From Pandoraea communis (GTDB taxonomy: Bacteria; Pseudomonadota; Gammaproteobacteria; Burkholderiales; Burkholderiaceae): a stretch of DNA of 64,000 nucleotides. The stretch covers positions 124,001 to 188,000 of the forward strand of contig NZ_CABPSJ010000005.1 in assembly GCF_902459745.1 (NCBI RefSeq), read 5' to 3'. The notes under the pieces were generated by a model. That model searched no databases. It saw only the letters and a list, made by a program, of their open reading frames with translations, and was not told the origin of the DNA. Below are positions 60,343 to 64,000 of the stretch, piece by piece (position 1 is the stretch's first letter; each line of letters starts with the position of its first letter). The position numbers were made by a program, and so were the translations under genes.

Positions 60343-61713
60343 TCAACTTTTTGCGGCCGCCGAGGCCGGGTGCGGCCCCGCGCCGTCGTCCGGGTTGGCA
60401 CGGCGTGTCGTGCGCCCCAGCACGAGCGCCAGCAACACGACGACAGCCACCGGCACGGCAGCCGCGACGAACAGCGTCGACACCGGTAGCGAGAGCGAGA
60501 GCAGCAGGCCGCCGATCATCGGCCCCGAGATGGACCCGACCTTGGCCACGCCGATGGCGATACCCGTGCCTTTGCCCCGGATCGTACTGGGGTACACGGT
60601 CGGTGCCACGGCGTTCAGACCTGACTGCGTCCCGGCCACGCAAAATCCCACGAGAAACACCGCGGCGGTCAGCAGCATGGCGGGCATGCCACTGCCTAGC
60701 AGGGCAACGAGCGGGCATCCGAAGAGCGGCAGAAACACGATCATGCGGGCGCCGTAGCGGTCGATGAAACGCATCAGCGCAAGGCCGCCCGCCGTGCCGC
60801 CGATGGAGAACATGGCCGACACCAGCGCGGCTTGTCGTGCGGGCACCCCCACGGCTTCGACCAGGATCGGCAGCCAGTTCTGCAACGCGAACAGAGCCAT
60901 CGAATTGGCGATGTAGGCGAGCCACAGCACCGGTGTGAGCGTGCGCAGGCGTCCTTCGAACAGCATTGCCCAACGAAACGGCGACGGCGCGGGTTCGTCG
61001 CCGGCGTAGAAGCGAGTGGACGTATCCACATTGGCCGCCGGATCGATTTTGCGCACCAGTCGCACGACCTCTGCGGGACGCCAGCCCTTGAGCACGAGAA
61101 AGCGCAGCGACTCGGGCATCACGAGCGCCAGCACGGCCGCCACCGCGAGCGGCGCGATGCCGCCGATCAGGAAGATGACGTGCCATCCGTACGACCCGAT
61201 GAGCGTGGCCGCGACGGCACCGCCGAGACTCGCGCCGATCGTGTAGCCGGTAAACATGAGCGTCACCCAGGTTGCGCGCAGGCGCTTGGGGGCGAACTCC
61301 GAAATGAGCACGAACGCGTTGGGGACGGCGCCGCCGATGCCGATGCCAGCGAGAAACCGCAGAACCAGCAGATGATCGATGGTGGTTGCCTTCACCGTCA
61401 CCAGTGTGAGAACGCCATACCAAACCGTGCCCCAGAGCAGCGCGCGCTTGCGTCCGTAGCGATCGCCGAGGAAACCGAACAGGATCGAGCCGACCATGAT
61501 CCCGAACACGTTGATGCCGAAGGCGGGGCCCAGCGCCGCGCGAGGAATCTGCCAGTCTCGCACCAACGATGGGGCCGCATAGGCGAGGGCCGTGAGCTCG
61601 TACCCATCAGTGAGCATGAGAATCCAGGCGCAGAAGATCGTCAGAAATGCGAAGCGCCCGGGCTTTTGCGCGTCGATGAGACGCGAAATGTCCATCGTTT
61701 GCAGCGTTGCCAT
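60343..61713 (-). CDS. MFS transporter, aromatic acid:H+ symporter (AAHS) family
   Basis: A 456-residue carrier with 12 helices. LMLTDGYELTALAYAAPSLV in the first helix (core LTDGYELTALAYAAP) and FLGDRYGRKRALLWG in loop 2-3 are typical of PcaK/BenK-like AAHS symporters; RFLAGIGIGGAVPNA follows. The ATG at 61713 has GGAGGAGA upstream. It lies between an FAD oxidoreductase and a porin of the same direction, and may import an aromatic or heterocyclic acid. Confidence 0.92.
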   Translation of the reverse strand: MATLQTMDISRLIDAQKPGRFAFLTIFCAWILMLTDGYELTALAYAAPSLVRDWQIPRAALGPAFGINVFGIMVGSILFGFLGDRYGRKRALLWGTVWYGVLTLVTVKATTIDHLLVLRFLAGIGIGGAVPNAFVLISEFAPKRLRATWVTLMFTGYTIGASLGGAVAATLIGSYGWHVIFLIGGIAPLAVAAVLALVMPESLRFLVLKGWRPAEVVRLVRKIDPAANVDTSTRFYAGDEPAPSPFRWAMLFEGRLRTLTPVLWLAYIANSMALFALQNWLPILVEAVGVPARQAALVSAMFSIGGTAGGLALMRFIDRYGARMIVFLPLFGCPLVALLGSGMPAMLLTAAVFLVGFCVAGTQSGLNAVAPTVYPSTIRGKGTGIAIGVAKVGSISGPMIGGLLLSLSLPVSTLFVAAAVPVAVVVLLALVLGRTTRRANPDDGAGPHPASAAAKS

Positions 61714-61834
61714 GTCTCCTCCATATGCCGAATCGCCCGTGAGCGCCGGCTTCAGGAAACCGGGACGCCGCGCAGATTCGCGTGCGTTCCCGGCAAATGT
61801 CGTTATGTAGTCCTGCCGCGATGCTCGCGCTGTT

Positions 61835-63139
61835 TCATGACAAATGCGGTGGATCGATCCGGTCGACGTTGTCGGCAATTCGCTGGCGCAACGCCGCACG
61901 GTCGATGTCGTGAACGCTGCCCGTATCGGCCAGATCGAGCGCGTGCGCGGCGGCGGCGCCCATCGCAATGCACGGCCCCATCACGCGCACGCTCGACAGC
62001 GCACTGGAGTCTGCGTCGATGCAGCGGCCCGCGGCCACCACGTTATCGGCGTCGGCAGCGAGCAGGCTGCCCAGCGGCACGGTGTGCAGGTGGTCGTCGC
62101 CGAACGGCTGCCACACGTACCCTTCCGGACGATCGTGCAGCTCGATGGGCCAGGCGGTGCGCGCCACCGCGTCGGGGAACGATTTCGCGGCAATCACTTC
62201 TTCGGAAGTGAGCGTGTGGGTACCGACGATCCAGCGCGTTTGCCGGATACCCGGCAGCCCGTAGCTGCGAATGCGTGCGTTGCGATACACCTCGGGGTAT
62301 TCCGCCTTGAGGAATTCGAAGGCGCGGTCTGCCTGGTCGCGCCCCACCAGCGCCGTGTGCGATGCGGCCACCGGCTCCAGCGGCGTTTCGATGTGCGTCA
62401 TGTTCGCGATACCGATGTTGCGGCCGCGGAAATAGAAGACGAGACCGTCCTTGCGCTCCAGTCCGTAAGTGTTCGCGCGGCTCGCCACGCGTTCCTTGAA
62501 CTCGGCCTGGGTTGGCGCGTGCGTCTCGTCGAGCCCCTCGATCACGACCATTTGCGTGCCGTGCACGGGCGTGATCGGTTCGCGGCACGACAGTCCGGCG
62601 TTCCAGGCAAGCGCTGCGTCGCCGCTGGCGTCCACAAAGCCCTTGGCATCGACGTGCACGTCGCCGTACCGCGTGGCGAGCGTCACGCGCTGCACACGGC
62701 GGCCTTCGGTGGCCACATGCCCGATGACGGCGCCGAGAATCACGGTGATCCCCGCGTCGAGAATCTTCTGCTCGATCCAGCGCGAGAGCGCGACTTCGTC
62801 GTACAGCACCACCGTCGTGAGCGGGCCTTCCTTGTAGTGCAATGCGCCTTGGACGCCCAGGTCGCGCAGAATGCCGTCGGCGATGCCGTGCGTGACCTGA
62901 AAGCGCTTCGGGCCGTTGGAGAACAGCCCGCAGAAGGTGCCGATGATGGAATTGACGGCCTGACCGCCAAGCGAGGGAAGGCTGTCGACGAGAACGACCT
63001 TGCGGCCGAGCGCAGCAGCTTCCAGCGCGGCGGAGGTGCCCGAAATACCGGCGCCCACGATGCAGATATCGGCATCGACGTGCCACGCGGGGGTGTGGGT
63101 CGCGCGGCGTACCACGCGAGTATTGGTGTCCAATTGCAT
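61835..63139 (-). CDS. FAD-dependent oxidoreductase, fumarate-reductase-like (PF12831 type)
   Basis: A 434-residue flavoprotein. Dinucleotide motif IVGAGISGTSAALEAA (about 27-42), then SLGGQAVNSIIGTFCGLFS, and the second FAD contact VVAAGRCIDAD...SVRVMGPCIAMGAAAAHALDL (cited by its cores AAGRCID and GPCIAMGAAAA). Family members oxidise or reduce small acids; the exact reaction is unknown. It is flanked by aconitase-X subunits upstream and an AAHS carrier downstream, all on one strand. Confidence 0.9.
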   Translation of the reverse strand: MQLDTNTRVVRRATHTPAWHVDADICIVGAGISGTSAALEAAALGRKVVLVDSLPSLGGQAVNSIIGTFCGLFSNGPKRFQVTHGIADGILRDLGVQGALHYKEGPLTTVVLYDEVALSRWIEQKILDAGITVILGAVIGHVATEGRRVQRVTLATRYGDVHVDAKGFVDASGDAALAWNAGLSCREPITPVHGTQMVVIEGLDETHAPTQAEFKERVASRANTYGLERKDGLVFYFRGRNIGIANMTHIETPLEPVAASHTALVGRDQADRAFEFLKAEYPEVYRNARIRSYGLPGIRQTRWIVGTHTLTSEEVIAAKSFPDAVARTAWPIELHDRPEGYVWQPFGDDHLHTVPLGSLLAADADNVVAAGRCIDADSSALSSVRVMGPCIAMGAAAAHALDLADTGSVHDIDRAALRQRIADNVDRIDPPHLS

Positions 63140-63182
63140 CTCCAGTAAAGCTAGGTCAGGGAAATAAGACGGGCAACGATTC

Positions 63183-63217
63183 GCGCATGGCGGGGGCGGA
63201 AGCCCCTCGCCATGCGC
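63183..63217 (-). other. Strong stem-loop between the aconitase-X and FAD genes
   Basis: GCGCATGGCGGGGGC at 63183-63197 pairs with the complementary stretch 63202-63217 (one bulge), with a 4-base loop GGAA on the plus strand, TTCC on the transcribed strand. No T run follows. It may stabilise the upstream mRNA or partly stop transcription between the genes. Confidence 0.6.
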
Positions 63218-63227
63218 ATGGAAACGC

Positions 63228-63701
63228 TTAAGCGCCGGCGACGCGCCGGGTCACTTCGACCACGCCGCGATCGGCATCGACCACCACCCAGTCGCCCGTC
63301 TGGATGAGCGAAAGCGGGTCGCGATCGAAGTCCGTCAACGCGGGGGCGTGTGTGACCACGGCACCGAGCGCCATCTTGGTCGTCATCTCGTTGAACAACA
63401 TGGCGATCGGCGCGGTGCCCGCCAGTCGTGCGATGTGAAACTGGCTCGACCATCCCGACGAACCCTTCGCGCCGGGGAACACCAGCACCTTGCCCGCGAA
63501 GCTCACGCCGCGAAGTTCGTGACGCGTTTCGATGACCGTGCCGGTGCGCGGGTCGATGCCGCCCCAGCCGGAGATGCGGTCATGGGTGACGAGCGCCTCG
63601 CCCTCGGTGCGCCCGCCGACAACGCGCCGGCCGTGCAGCACGAAGGTCTGCGTGGCGCTTTGCGGGGTGTCCTGCCGTTCGATGTGTGTCGTGGCGTTCA
63701 T
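63228..63701 (-). CDS. Aconitase X small (swivel) subunit, DUF126 type
   Basis: A 157-residue protein with the swivel domain of the aconitase superfamily: RRVVGGRTEGEALVTHDRISGWGGIDPRTG (core EGEALVTHDRISGWGGID) and VLVFPGAKGSSGWSSQFHIARL (core FPGAKGSSGWS). AcnX forms with the large subunit; characterised members are cis-3-hydroxy-L-proline dehydratases. Its ATG overlaps the large-subunit stop (ATGA). Confidence 0.93.
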   Translation of the reverse strand: MNATTHIERQDTPQSATQTFVLHGRRVVGGRTEGEALVTHDRISGWGGIDPRTGTVIETRHELRGVSFAGKVLVFPGAKGSSGWSSQFHIARLAGTAPIAMLFNEMTTKMALGAVVTHAPALTDFDRDPLSLIQTGDWVVVDADRGVVEVTRRVAGA

Positions 63702-64000
63702 GCCAGTGCTCCTGTCCAGCGACCGCTGACGGCGGCCGAAATGCACTCGGCCGTGGTGCCGCACCAGGCCTGAATGTTCATGATGGCCGGCAGGTAATGC
63801 GCCTGCTTGGCCGAGTCGACAGCGGCCACTCGCGTCCCCTTGGGCATGACTCGCCCGAGCGCGGAACATGTGTCGCTCATGAGATGCGCGCCGGCGGCTT
63901 CGATGATGCGTGTGTAGCCCGCCTGATCGGCCAGGTGACGTGTGGCGCGCGGGGTGAAGATCCAGAGTTCGGTGTTCTCATGCACCTTTTGGCCTTCGAG
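63698..64000 (-). CDS. Aconitase X large (catalytic) subunit, C-terminal end only
   Basis: The gene enters from the right edge; only the last 101 codons are seen, including LWIFTPRATRHLADQAGY, SDTCSALGRVMPKGT and AWCGTTAECISAAVSG. The Cys residues are candidates for the Fe-S ligands of the AcnX catalytic domain (DUF521). It overlaps the small subunit gene by ATGA. As a pair they should dehydrate a hydroxy acid or hydroxyproline, the actual substrate being undetermined. Confidence 0.9.
   Translation of the reverse strand, partial: LEGQKVHENTELWIFTPRATRHLADQAGYTRIIEAAGAHLMSDTCSALGRVMPKGTRVAAVDSAKQAHYLPAIMNIQAWCGTTAECISAAVSGRWTGALA

Overview
The window reads as chromosomal DNA of a high-GC Gram-negative bacterium of the order Burkholderiales, probably Burkholderiaceae such as Pandoraea or Burkholderia. 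The basis is the dense GC-rich coding, two trimeric-type porins with a C-terminal Phe, many LysR/TetR/GntR/IclR/Lrp regulators, and several solute-transport plus catabolism clusters. The organism call is an inference; no rRNA or species marker is present. No phage, CRISPR array or intact insertion sequence was seen.

Left part (1-11.6 kb): the end of an EmrAB-type efflux pair with a divergent CecR-type TetR regulator; a porin; an Lrp regulator beside an FMN-dependent 2-hydroxyacid dehydrogenase; a glycine-zipper His-tailed envelope protein; and a LysR regulator divergent from an MFS carrier, an orphan solute-binding protein and an amidase. A short lower-GC patch (about 11.7-12.8 kb) carries an AlaX-like tRNA-editing protein and a 36-bp tandem repeat. 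From 12.9 to 24.4 kb lies a large divergent cluster for organosulfur use. On the minus strand are an SsuD-like monooxygenase, a class II aldolase, an ABC importer with two binding proteins and a membrane cytochrome c. On the plus strand are an acyl-CoA-dehydrogenase-like flavoprotein, a cysteine-dioxygenase-like protein and a four-domain rhodanese. A near-perfect inverted repeat sits between the two arms.

Middle (24.6-43.8 kb): a lone GT9 glycosyltransferase. Next is an apparent seven-gene minus-strand operon (semialdehyde dehydrogenase, complete Liv-type importer, iron alcohol dehydrogenase) facing an IclR regulator across three spaced 15-bp repeats; this fits uptake and oxidation of an omega-hydroxy acid such as 4-hydroxybutyrate. 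Then come a WrbA-like flavoprotein and a GntR-controlled plus-strand cluster (glyoxylate aminotransferase, MFS carrier, fused FAD/Fe-S 2-hydroxyacid dehydrogenase, D-threonine/3-hydroxyaspartate-type aldolase). That cluster resembles part of the beta-hydroxyaspartate route of glyoxylate assimilation. tRNA-Ala(GGC) and tRNA-Glu(UUC) follow, with a promoter and a terminator.

Right part (44-64 kb): mostly small housekeeping and stress genes (YciI, AraC, EamA exporters, VOC proteins, DUF1275, a solitary NifQ-like protein, GNAT, DJ-1/PfpI, GST, an ABC-2 exporter, SnoaL with TetR, LysR with SDR, Lrp with EamA). The window ends in a minus-strand cluster of aconitase-X large and small subunits, an FAD oxidoreductase, an aromatic-acid-type MFS carrier and a second porin, cut by the window edge. 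The recurring architecture is one local regulator, a palindrome or repeat in a divergent promoter, a transporter and two to four oxidoreductases or lyases.
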